Shown: positions 15,727 to 22,967 of the stretch, piece by piece
Position numbering within the stretch: position 1 is the stretch's first letter
Layout of the letters: the number at the start of each line of letters is the position of its first letter
Origin: an uncultured bacterium
GTDB taxonomy: Bacteria > Verrucomicrobiota > Kiritimatiellia > CAIKKV01 > CAITUY01
Direction: 5' to 3'
Assembly: GCA_903895695.1 (NCBI GenBank)
Contig: CAITUY010000051.1
Location: 1 to 50,497, forward strand
DNA length: 50,497 bases
The notes under the pieces: generated by a model
What the model was told of the DNA's origin: nothing
The model's input: only the letters and a program-made list of their open reading frames with translations
Database searches by the model: none
Program-made: the position numbers and the translations under genes

Positions 15727-16443
15727 TCAGCCCCGGGAGGCGGAGGCCTTGGCCTTGGCGGCGGCGCGGGTGCGGATGAGGTCGATCGTGGCGCGGCAGA
15801 TCGTGTCGAGCCCGACCTTGCCGGTGTTCCAGACGGCATCGTAGAGGAGGGGATCCTCGATGTCGCGATGGAAGAACATCCGGATCAGTTTCCTGCGGTC
15901 CGAGTCCTGCTTGGCGATCGCGGCTTTCGCTTCTTCCTTGGTGAGCTTGAAGCGTTTCATCATCCAGATCACGCGGCGTGACTCGGGCGCCACCAAGCGA
16001 ATGTGAATGCCCTGGGGCAGGTCGGCCGTGACCATGGCGCCGGCCCGACCGACGATGATCACTTTGCCGAGCAGGGCCAGCATGCGCGCGACCTTGAAGG
16101 AGGTCTTGTAGAGCGTGTACTGGCTGGATTGGCCGGTGAAAAGGCTCTCGATGAAGTCGCGGAATTCGGGGCGGTACTTTTCCCTGGCCAGCGTGTCGAT
16201 CGTTTCCTGGATTTGGGGATCCTGGGCGATCACCTCGCACAGTTGTTTGTCGAACACATGCCACCCCTGGAAGAGTTCCTGTTTCTCGTACTTCAGGAAC
16301 TCCGTCAGGACAACGTACGCCAGCAGATGCCCCCCCGCGCCGGCCTGGCGGGAAATGGTCACGAACGGCAAGCCGGTGGCAGGCAACTCGTCGAGCGAAC
16401 GCTTCTCCTTCAGCAAGCGCTGGATGATCTCGAGATGATTCAT
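15727..16443 (-). CDS. Cytidylate kinase-like family protein
   Basis: The product is 238 residues. LPFVTISRQAGAGGHLLA is the P-loop-like segment of the cytidylate-kinase-like family, in which GxGGxx replaces the classical GxxxxGK. VIIVGRAGAM, HIRLVAPESRR (LID-like arginines) and a DSDRRKLIRMFF segment are also typical. The family is common next to signalling genes and its substrate is not known; a nucleotide or small phosphoacceptor is likely. It starts at ATG 16443 and shares its upstream region with the OmpA-like gene on the other strand. With the Ser/Thr kinase it forms a two-gene minus-strand operon. Confidence 0.85.
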   Translation of the reverse strand: MNHLEIIQRLLKEKRSLDELPATGLPFVTISRQAGAGGHLLAYVVLTEFLKYEKQELFQGWHVFDKQLCEVIAQDPQIQETIDTLAREKYRPEFRDFIESLFTGQSSQYTLYKTSFKVARMLALLGKVIIVGRAGAMVTADLPQGIHIRLVAPESRRVIWMMKRFKLTKEEAKAAIAKQDSDRRKLIRMFFHRDIEDPLLYDAVWNTGKVGLDTICRATIDLIRTRAAAKAKASASRG

Positions 16444-16588
16444 GGCTGAAGACGCGAACCTACCCCAGCCCCGGGGAGATGGTCAAGGCATTCTTCGGCA
16501 GCCTCATTCGCCTGCATTGCCGAGCCCGGTCATGTGTGTTACGTTGTCCCGGTACGCAGTGGCGATTAGGGACACAAGGGGACTCAGG

Positions 16589-18037
16589 ATGGCATCGACA
16601 TCACGCGCCCGAGCTCGAGCGGCCCAGGATTCGCAACAATTGGAGATGTTACCCGCCATGACGACTCCACCGGATAGACCAGAAGCTCCCGAGACAGCCG
16701 AGGCGTCGACGCCTGGCGGCCAGGCCGCCGGAACCAGCACCCCGGCCTCCGCACCTGCACCTTCAGAGCCCGGCCGTACGGCGGAGGAGCGGCTGTTGGA
16801 GTCGATCGTCAGTGATCATCGCGCGGAAATTGACGTGGACGAGACGGCGGTTGACGACACGTTTCCCGTTGCGTCCTGTGATCCGCCCGCGGACGAGATG
16901 GAAGAGACGCCGCCCGTTGTCGAGCTGGCGCAAGGCGACGAGCCGGCCCCGGTCGCGCCCGAATGGGACAGCCCTTCCGTTCCGGCCGATCGCCCCCCAT
17001 TCCCGGTCGAAGGAGAACCTGCCGAGGTGCTTCAGGGGCTTGAGGCGCGCCTGCAAGAAGCCCAGGCGGAACTCCGAACCCTTCGGGACGACTGCCGGCA
17101 GGTGACGGACGATCGCGACGACCTCGCACGACGGCTTGAGTTGGCGGCCGTTGAATTCGATCGGCTGAACCAGGAAGCGGACGACGCCCGGCAAGAGTCG
17201 GGCGCCGCGCGGGAGGCGTTGATGGCGGCCCGTGCCGCGCTGGCCGAGGCGCAGGAGCAGGCCGGGGCCGCGGGCCAGGAGCGGGCGGCGGCGCTCGCCC
17301 AGGCCGCCCGGGCCGAGGCGAACGAACGTCGGGCACGGGGAGAACTGGAGACGCTTGAGGGCACGGTTCGGCAGGTTCAGGCGGCGCGCGCGGCGGGAGC
17401 ACAGCGCCAGCGTGTGCGGCTGACGGCTGGGGCGGCGGCCCTTGCTTTTGTTGCCGTGGCATTCGGGTACGCGGTCGGGCGGGCGGCGAGTCCGGCCCGT
17501 CCCGAACAGCACCAGGAATCGATGCACGCGCCGATCGCCGCGGCCGCCAGCGGGGCGCCTGCGCCGACGCGCGCGTCGCCCGCGCCGGCAGTACCCGCCG
17601 TGCCAGCAGCGCCCGCGTGGCCCACGATTCGCGATTCGCGACTGACCGTGCGTGAAGAGCCCGGGGCCCTGGTTATTCTCTTCAACGAGCCGTTGTTTGC
17701 GCGCGGGAGCGAACTCACGCCCGCGGCGCGGCAGGATCTGCGCCGCCTGGCAACACTGCTCAAACCGTATGTCACCGCCTACCGTATCGAGGTAGAAGGC
17801 CACACGGATGCGTCAACGGTGGCCGGCGGCCAGGCCTACGGTAGTAACCGGGAGCTGGGCCTGACGCGGGCCCGAGCGGCGTTGGACGTGCTCGTCAAGG
17901 CAGGAGGACTCCCTGCGGCCTCCTTCTCGATTTCGTCGGCCGGTGACGCCACTCCGCTGGTGCCGGGAGAGAGTCAGGATGCGCGGCGTCGAAACCGGAC
18001 GGTCGCGATCAAACTGCACGGGCTGGGAGCCCAGTGA
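16589..18037 (+). CDS. Coiled-coil membrane protein with OmpA-like peptidoglycan-binding domain
   Basis: The product is 482 residues from ATG 16589. The N-terminal cytoplasmic part is Pro/Ala/Glu-rich, then a long coiled coil (about 140-270, e.g. RLQEAQAELRTLRDDCRQ). A single transmembrane segment lies at about 277-298 (LTAGAAALAFVAVAFGYAVG). The C-terminal OmpA/MotB-like domain has EVEGHTDAS, NRELGLTRARAALDVL and a terminal RRRNRTV, the features that bind diaminopimelate in peptidoglycan. It probably links a cytoplasmic partner to the cell wall, and the neighbouring Ser/Thr kinase is a candidate partner. Earlier in-frame starts to 16442 overlap the divergent kinase-like gene and were rejected. 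ATG 16658 is an alternative. The stop TGA is the first TGA of a heptamer array. Confidence 0.85.
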   Translation: MASTSRARARAAQDSQQLEMLPAMTTPPDRPEAPETAEASTPGGQAAGTSTPASAPAPSEPGRTAEERLLESIVSDHRAEIDVDETAVDDTFPVASCDPPADEMEETPPVVELAQGDEPAPVAPEWDSPSVPADRPPFPVEGEPAEVLQGLEARLQEAQAELRTLRDDCRQVTDDRDDLARRLELAAVEFDRLNQEADDARQESGAAREALMAARAALAEAQEQAGAAGQERAAALAQAARAEANERRARGELETLEGTVRQVQAARAAGAQRQRVRLTAGAAALAFVAVAFGYAVGRAASPARPEQHQESMHAPIAAAASGAPAPTRASPAPAVPAVPAAPAWPTIRDSRLTVREEPGALVILFNEPLFARGSELTPAARQDLRRLATLLKPYVTAYRIEVEGHTDASTVAGGQAYGSNRELGLTRARAALDVLVKAGGLPAASFSISSAGDATPLVPGESQDARRRNRTVAIKLHGLGAQ

Positions 18038-18087
18038 AAAGTAAACGGTGAACGGTGAACAGTGAACAGTGAAGAGTGAAGTGAAGG
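18032..18087 (+). repeat. GTGAACA-type heptamer array, direct
   Basis: About seven direct copies (AGTGAAA-AGTAAAC-GGTGAAC-GGTGAAC-AGTGAAC-AGTGAAG-AGTGAAG) run from the stop codon of the OmpA-like gene to 11 bases before the FmdB start. The first copy supplies that TGA stop (18035-18037). There is no inverted partner. Confidence 0.85.
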
Positions 18088-18097
18088 ACGAGTAGGT

Positions 18098-18598
18098 ATG
18101 CCGATTTACGAGTTCTATTGTCGGAGCTGCAACACGCTTTACAGTTTTCTGTCCCGTTCGATCCAGCCCGACAAGCGCCCGCCCTGTCCCAAATGCGGCC
18201 GGAAGCAATTGGAAAAGCAGGTATCGCTTTTCGCCGCTACCGGCCGGGCCAAGGAAGAAAGCGCCGATGGGTCCGCGGACCTTCCGATCGACGAGCACAA
18301 GATGGAAACGGCCATGGACGCCCTGGCGCGCGAAGCCGAAAATGTCAGCGAGGAGGACCCCAGGCAGGCGGCCGGCCTGATGCGGAAGTTCTCGCAGATG
18401 ACCGGCATGGAACTGGGCGCCGGCATGCAGGAGGCGTTGCACCGCCTCGAATCCGGGGAGGAGCCCGATGCCATCGAGGCTGAGCTCGGCGACCGGCTCG
18501 AGCATGAGGACCCTTTCGTGATGCCCGAGAAGAAAGGACGCGCGCGCGGTGCGGTTCGCCCTCCGCCGCGGCGCGACAATACGCTTTATGAGATGTAA
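18098..18598 (+). CDS. FmdB-family zinc-ribbon protein
   Basis: The product is 166 residues. MPIYEFYCRSCNTLYSF is the standard FmdB-family opening, with zinc ligands C8/C11 and C30/C33 (PPCPKCGRKQLEK). The rest is acidic and helical (about 60-145) and ends in a basic, Pro-rich tail. The family is small and cytoplasmic. It was named for a putative regulator of formamidase and has no settled biochemical role. The C-terminal extension is longer than in typical members of about 80-110 residues. It overlaps the DAHP synthase gene by 11 bases, so the two are probably co-translated. Confidence 0.85.
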   Translation: MPIYEFYCRSCNTLYSFLSRSIQPDKRPPCPKCGRKQLEKQVSLFAATGRAKEESADGSADLPIDEHKMETAMDALAREAENVSEEDPRQAAGLMRKFSQMTGMELGAGMQEALHRLESGEEPDAIEAELGDRLEHEDPFVMPEKKGRARGAVRPPPRRDNTLYEM

Positions 18599-19703
18599 GA
18601 CTTCTTCCCCGTGTCGCACGCAACCGGCGGGCCGGCCGGCCCGAACCGAGAACCTGCACGTCCTCGAACTGGTGCCGCTGATCACCCCCCGCACCCTCAA
18701 GGCGGAACTGCCCGCATCTCCCGCGGCCATCCGGACCGTGGTGCGGACGCGCCGGGCCCTCGCCGGAATCCTGGCGGGAACGGATGCGCGACTCGTGGTG
18801 GTCGTGGGGCCGTGCTCGATCCACGATCCGCGCGCGGCCCTGGAGTACGCCGGACGCCTGAAGAAACTGCGAGCCGAGGTCGAGGACGAGTTGGTCGTGC
18901 TGATGCGCGTCTACTTCGAGAAACCGCGCACGACGATCGGCTGGAAGGGGCTAATCTACGACCCGCACATGGACGGGTCGGCGGACATTGCCTGCGGCCT
19001 GCGCTCGGCCCGCCGCCTGCTGCTCGAGATCAACGCCATGGGTGTGCCCGTAGGCACCGAAATGCTCGATCCGATCGTGCCGCAGTATACGGCCGACTTG
19101 GTGTCGTGGGTGGCCATCGGGGCGCGCACGACGGAATCGCAGACGCACCGCCAGATGGCCAGCGGCCTCTCCATGCCGGTCGGATTCAAGAACCGGACCG
19201 ACGGCAACGTGCAGGTGGCGGTCGATGCCATGGAGTCGGCGCGGCGCCCGCACAGCTTCCTGGGTATCGACGACGACGGGCGCATTGCCATCGTCCGCAC
19301 CGCAGGCAATGAACTCGGCCACCTGATCCTGCGCGGGTCGCGCAGCCGGCCGAACTACGACGCTGCGAGCATTCGCGACGCCGCCGACCGCATGAAGGCT
19401 GCCGGCCTGGCGTCGTCAATCATGGTGGATTGCAGCCACGGCAATGCAGGCAAGAAATTCGAGGCCGAGGAGCAGGTGTGGTACGACGTGCTGCTGCAGC
19501 GCTCGCACGGCACATCGGCGATCGTCGGCATGATGCTGGAGAGCAACCTGGAAGAGGGCAGCCAGCCGATTCCGGCGGATCTGGCGAAGCTGCGGTACGG
19601 CGTATCCGTGACCGACGAGTGCGTGGGGTGGGAGACGACTGAACGCATGCTCCGGCACGGCGCGGACGTCATGCGGCGGGTTCTGAAGCGGTCCACTCCG
19701 TGA
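18588..19703 (+). CDS. aroF/aroG-type: 3-Deoxy-7-phosphoheptulonate (DAHP) synthase, class I
   Basis: The product is about 371 residues. It catalyses condensation of phosphoenolpyruvate with erythrose 4-phosphate, the first step of the shikimate pathway. Type I-alpha motifs are clear: VVVGPCSIHDP, MRVYFEKPRTTIGWKG, DPHMDGS, GARTTESQTHR, GLSMPVGFKNRTDG, DCSHGNAGK, GMMLESNLEEG and a C-terminal SVTDECVGWE, including Cys and His metal ligands. The allosteric type (Phe, Tyr or Trp) cannot be assigned. The ATG at 18588 gives about 20 more N-terminal residues than E. coli AroG, while GTG/TTG alternatives further in are unsupported. Its stop overlaps the start of the next, decayed gene (GTGA). Confidence 0.94.
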   Translation: MRCKTSSPCRTQPAGRPARTENLHVLELVPLITPRTLKAELPASPAAIRTVVRTRRALAGILAGTDARLVVVVGPCSIHDPRAALEYAGRLKKLRAEVEDELVVLMRVYFEKPRTTIGWKGLIYDPHMDGSADIACGLRSARRLLLEINAMGVPVGTEMLDPIVPQYTADLVSWVAIGARTTESQTHRQMASGLSMPVGFKNRTDGNVQVAVDAMESARRPHSFLGIDDDGRIAIVRTAGNELGHLILRGSRSRPNYDAASIRDAADRMKAAGLASSIMVDCSHGNAGKKFEAEEQVWYDVLLQRSHGTSAIVGMMLESNLEEGSQPIPADLAKLRYGVSVTDECVGWETTERMLRHGADVMRRVLKRSTP

Positions 19704-19915
19704 ACGTCGCCGAGTTCATAGCCAAGTGGAAGAAGACGGACCTGACGAATCTCTACAATCAGCGCCCAACCTGGCTCGCCGACGCCCACAGAACCCTCGA
19801 CGACGCCGTCTTCGCCGCCTACGGCTGGTTGTCAGATTTGTCCGATGACCAGGTGCTTGAAGAGTTGTTTGAACTGAACCTGAAGAAGGCAGAAAAGACT
19901 GACGAATCGTCATGA
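19700..19915 (+). pseudogene. Internally deleted remnant of a DNA methyltransferase
   Basis: The 71-residue reading frame reads MNVAEFIAKWKKTDL followed by TNLYNQRPTWLADAHRTLD, AVFAAYGW and LSDDQVLEELFELNLKKA. From memory of the family, the first dozen residues match the N-terminus of large class I SAM-dependent DNA methyltransferases of type II/IIG restriction systems (xxAEFIAKWR...). The rest matches their extreme C-terminus (LTNLYNQRPxWLxxAHxxLD...). About 850 or more residues, including all catalytic motifs, would be missing. The frame is open and could still be translated through the GTGA overlap with DAHP synthase. It is interpreted as a collapsed gene in which both ends were joined in frame. 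A short independent gene is the alternative. Confidence 0.65.
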
Positions 19916-20223
19916 ATATTGAAGACATTCGTTTCAGGCTGAGCACCGGCCAATTCGAGTTCAGTCGCCATGCTTTCAAGCGGGCGGTGGAGCGTAACAT
20001 CAGCGAGAAAGAGATTCGCGAAGCGGGTGGCGCAGTCGAGATCATTGAGGACTACCCGGATGATAAGTACTCGCCAAGTTGCCTCGTGCTCGGGTTTACG
20101 CAGAATCGTCGTCCCCTCCACCTTCAAGTGTGCTATAGTAACGTCGAAACGGTGAAGGTCGTCACCATCTACGAACCCGAATCGGAGGAGTGGATCGACG
20201 GCAGGATACGGAGGCGGCCATGA
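19912..20223 (+). CDS. DUF4258 protein, RelE-like toxin candidate
   Basis: The product is 103 residues. It shows the DUF4258 pattern: FSRHAFKRAVERNISEKEIREA, then EIIEDYPDDKYSPSCLVLG and a C-terminal VKVVTIYEP strand. The fold is related to RelE/MqsR-type mRNA interferases, in which the His/Arg residues are thought important. It is immediately followed, with ATGA overlap, by a YgiT-type zinc-finger gene, the usual order for MqsRA-like modules (toxin first). The ATG at 19912 overlaps the end of the methyltransferase remnant. Toxicity is not shown by sequence. Confidence 0.8.
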   Translation: MNIEDIRFRLSTGQFEFSRHAFKRAVERNISEKEIREAGGAVEIIEDYPDDKYSPSCLVLGFTQNRRPLHLQVCYSNVETVKVVTIYEPESEEWIDGRIRRRP

Positions 20224-20450
20224 ACAAGTGCGATGTATGCGGCAATACGACGTTCCACCAGCAACAGGTGGAGGAAGTGTTCCACATCGAAACCCAACTC
20301 GTGATGGTGGAGCACATTCCCGCCCGGGTGTGCGACCGTTGCGGAGACGCCACGTTCGACCGGCAAACCACCGAGAGTATTCGCCGCATGGTGCATGGCG
20401 AGAACCACCCGACGCGGCGCGTAAACGTCGACGTGTTCGCGTTCGCCTGA
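20220..20450 (+). CDS. YgiT-type zinc-finger protein, MqsA-like antitoxin N-domain
   Basis: The product is 76 residues from ATG 20220, overlapping the toxin-candidate stop by ATGA. Two CxxC pairs, C4/C7 (MNKCDVCGNT) and C38/C41 (RVCDRCGD), form a zinc site as in the N-terminal, toxin-binding half of MqsA. The C-terminal DNA-binding helix-turn-helix of full MqsA is absent, so autoregulation must rely on another protein or is lost. The tail (RRMVHGENHPTRRVNVDVFAFA) matches the short YgiT-type family. An in-frame earlier start at 20190 would lie inside the toxin gene and is unlikely. Confidence 0.82.
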   Translation: MNKCDVCGNTTFHQQQVEEVFHIETQLVMVEHIPARVCDRCGDATFDRQTTESIRRMVHGENHPTRRVNVDVFAFA

Positions 20451-20673
20451 GGCAACCCCGATCGCCAATCTACGACGGGCCGCAGGCATAATCGGCAACG
20501 GCGCCGAGATGGCCGTTTTGGACACAAGCCCTTTACCTGCCGTACGGTTCTATCGTGTGTGTTCCTACTAGGGGACGGCTCTGATCCAGGCACACGTGCG
20601 ACGAAGACACCTCGTAGCGAGTGGGATGTGAATGTCGAACGTGTTTCCCCTGACCAGCGCGACGGGATTGCCC
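20451..20673. other. Non-coding gap between the toxin-antitoxin pair and a convergent methyltransferase
   Basis: These 223 bases contain no convincing gene, RNA or hairpin with a U-tract. Base use is ordinary. Confidence 0.5.
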
Positions 20674-21426
20674 TCAGACCGGTTGGGTCCGCTCGAACGC
20701 GGCGATCACGGGCGAACCCCAGCGGCGCGTCAGACCAAGGGCGGCACAGGCACTTTCCATCGCGGCTGACACAGGCCTGCATTTCAGCGTCCGGTGCAGG
20801 ACCATGGGCAGGAAAAACTGCGGGGTGCGCCGGAGGGGACGGAACCCGTGTGCGGCGAACGCCGACTCGATCTCGGCGTGCCGGAACGGCCGCCACGCGC
20901 GCGTGTTCCCTTCCAGCTTTTTTTTCGCGCCAAACAGGGCGGGCGCCACGGCGTTGAGGCCCTGCGAGGTAGGGTAGTCGACCACCACGCGGCGCCGGGC
21001 CACGCGGCACAGTTCGCCGATCAGCGCGGGCCAGGCGGCGCAGTGCGGCAGCAGGCGGAACGAAAGGGTGGCGTCGAAAGACCCGGGCGCGAAGGGCATG
21101 TCCAGGACGTTGCCGGTCTGGAAGGCGCAGGCGCCGGCGTCCACGAGGTCGGCGATCCGATGGCGGCAGGAGGCGTCGCTGCCGACGACGGTGACGGCGT
21201 AGCCCGCGCGGGCGAGCGGGCGGGCCAGTTGACCGTGTCCGCCGCCGACGTCAAGCACGGTGGCGCCTGGCAGATCGGCCAGCAGGTCGAGCGTGAGGCG
21301 TTCCTGAACGGCCAGGAGCCACGTGCCGACCGGGCCGGAGAAGCGGGCGGCGTAGGCGTCGGTCGCGCTTTCGACATCGGCGGTTTCCCGGATACCCGTG
21401 ATAGAGGCCGGTTCGGAGGCGTTCAT
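20674..21426 (-). CDS. Class I SAM-dependent methyltransferase
   Basis: The product is 250 residues. ATVLDVGGGHGQLARPLARAG is motif I of class I methyltransferases, VVGSD the acidic strand-2 position, and GNVLDMPFAPGSFDATLSF the motif II/III region. The C-terminal half contains CRVARRRVVVDYPT, resembling UbiE/COQ5-type enzymes. The substrate is unknown; a quinone precursor or other small molecule is possible. ATG 21426 was chosen because the in-frame extension to 21606 would overlap the divergent ispD start and lacks family similarity. No clear ribosome site precedes it. It is convergent with the toxin-antitoxin pair. Confidence 0.82.
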   Translation of the reverse strand: MNASEPASITGIRETADVESATDAYAARFSGPVGTWLLAVQERLTLDLLADLPGATVLDVGGGHGQLARPLARAGYAVTVVGSDASCRHRIADLVDAGACAFQTGNVLDMPFAPGSFDATLSFRLLPHCAAWPALIGELCRVARRRVVVDYPTSQGLNAVAPALFGAKKKLEGNTRAWRPFRHAEIESAFAAHGFRPLRRTPQFFLPMVLHRTLKCRPVSAAMESACAALGLTRRWGSPVIAAFERTQPV

Positions 21427-21544
21427 GGCGCAGTAAGGTAGCAGGGAGGGCGGCGCTTGGAAACGCCCTTTCCATTGACTTTGAGGATGAGGCGGCATAT
21501 CATGTCCCGGTTGCATGGCCATCAGGGCATTGAGGAGGTGAGGC

Positions 21545-22222
21545 ATGATCTTCGGAATAATCGTCGCAGCCGGAAAGAGCGAGCGAATGGGTTCCGATGT
21601 CGACAAGGCGTTCCTTTCGCTGGGAACCCGGACCGTGCTTTCCTACTCGCTGCTGGCCTTCGAGCAGTGTCCCGTGATCGACGGGGTGGTGCTGGTCGTG
21701 CGCAAGGATCGCCTCGATTCCGCCCGCGGCTTGGTGCAGATTTTCGGCTGTTCCAAAGTTCGGGCGGTCATCGCCGGCGGCGCGACGCGTCAGGCGTCGG
21801 TGATAAACGGGTTGGCCGAGCTGGGCAAGGACGTACGGGTCGTGGCGGTGCACGACGGCGCGCGGCCGTGCGTGACGCCCGACCTCATCGCCGAGACCGT
21901 GAAGAGCGCCAAGCGCCACGGGTCCGGGGTTGCCGCGGTGAAGATCACCGACACGATCAAGGAAGTCGACCGCGGCCTGGTCGTCTCGCGCACGGTGGAC
22001 CGCACCAAGCTGTGGGCCGTTCAGACGCCACAGACGTTTCGTGTTGAGTTACTGGTGAAAGCCTACCAGCACGTCGAGAAGAAGGCCCTGGCGGTGACCG
22101 ACGAGGCCTCCGCCGTGGAAGCGATCGGCGAGAGCGTCTACCTCGTTCCCGCGTCGTGGTCGAACATCAAGATTACCGCGCCAGCCGATCTGGCTCTCGC
22201 CTCGACGATCCTGAAGGTGTAA
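21545..22222 (+). CDS. ispD: 2-C-methyl-D-erythritol 4-phosphate cytidylyltransferase
   Basis: The product is 225 residues and performs the third step of the MEP isoprenoid pathway (MEP + CTP to CDP-ME). The nucleotide-binding N-terminus GIIVAAGKSERMGSDVDKAF, GGATRQASVINGL, VAVHDGARPCV, WAVQTPQTF and TDEASAVEAIGE are the standard signature motifs, with the CTP-binding Lys (DKAF) and the MEP-binding TDEAS aspartate present. AGGAGGTGAGG lies just before the ATG. The partner ispF does not follow. Instead, two phosphoesterase-superfamily genes lie downstream at 13 nt and at a 1-nt overlap. Confidence 0.95.
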   Translation: MIFGIIVAAGKSERMGSDVDKAFLSLGTRTVLSYSLLAFEQCPVIDGVVLVVRKDRLDSARGLVQIFGCSKVRAVIAGGATRQASVINGLAELGKDVRVVAVHDGARPCVTPDLIAETVKSAKRHGSGVAAVKITDTIKEVDRGLVVSRTVDRTKLWAVQTPQTFRVELLVKAYQHVEKKALAVTDEASAVEAIGESVYLVPASWSNIKITAPADLALASTILKV

Positions 22223-22235
22223 GGACGCACATCCC

Positions 22236-22967
22236 ATGGCTGGTACCAAATTCGCCATTCTCGGAGACATCCACGGAAACTGGGAGGCCTTTTCTGCCGT
22301 TCTCGAGGACGCGCAGTCGCTCGGGGTGACCCATTACGTGTGTGTGGGCGACATCGTCGGGTACAACGCGAATCCCGGCGAATGCCTGCGCCGGATCCGC
22401 GAGTTGAACATGTCCTGCGTGCGGGGCAACCACGACCACTATTGTTCGCACGACGAGTGCGTCCGCGATTTCCATCCTCTCGCGGCCAACGTCGTCGACT
22501 GGACGCGTAACCAGCTCACGGCGGACGAATTGACCTACCTGCGGGATCTGAAACTGGTCCGCCTGGTGAGTGGTTTCACGATCGTCCACAGCACGCTGGA
22601 CATGCCCGAGAAGTGGGGCTACGTGTTCGACGAACTGGAGGCCGAGAGCAACTTCAGCTACCAGTCCACGAGCATGTGTTTCTACGGGCACACGCACCAG
22701 CCGGTGATCTTCGAGAAGGCCGGCTTCGTGCGCCGCCTGAACGGGCACAAGCAGAACATCACGCTGGGGAAGAAGTATTTCATCAACGTCGGCAGCGTGG
22801 GCCAGCCGCGCGACGGCGACCCGCGTTCATCCTACGGGTTCTACGACACGGGCAACCGGGAGGTCGAGTTGCGCCGCGTGGAGTACGATATCGCGACCAC
22901 CCAGAAGAAGATCGTCGCGGCGGGGCTTCCCGAGCGCCTGGCAGCGCGGCTGCGTCTGGGAGTGTAG
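22236..22967 (+). CDS. Metallophosphoesterase (calcineurin-like, YfcE-type)
   Basis: The product is 243 residues and cytoplasmic. The dimetal motifs are complete: FAILGDIHGNWEAF, CVGDIVGYNANP, RGNHDHY, IVHSTLD and FYGHTHQPV. These belong to the YfcE/phosphodiesterase-like branch of calcineurin-type phosphoesterases, with unknown natural substrate. The start at 22236 is 13 nt after ispD, with AAGGACG upstream. The TAG stop at 22965-22967 shares its last G with the GTG start of the next gene, so the two are likely coupled in translation. Confidence 0.9.
   Translation: MAGTKFAILGDIHGNWEAFSAVLEDAQSLGVTHYVCVGDIVGYNANPGECLRRIRELNMSCVRGNHDHYCSHDECVRDFHPLAANVVDWTRNQLTADELTYLRDLKLVRLVSGFTIVHSTLDMPEKWGYVFDELEAESNFSYQSTSMCFYGHTHQPVIFEKAGFVRRLNGHKQNITLGKKYFINVGSVGQPRDGDPRSSYGFYDTGNREVELRRVEYDIATTQKKIVAAGLPERLAARLRLGV

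Noticed and set aside
16442..16588. N-terminal extension of the OmpA-like protein
   Set aside because: It would overlap the start of the divergent cytidylate-kinase-like gene and has no family-like sequence; ATG 16589 is more reasonable.
21427..21606. N-terminal extension of the methyltransferase
   Set aside because: It would overlap the ispD start and ribosome site on the other strand.
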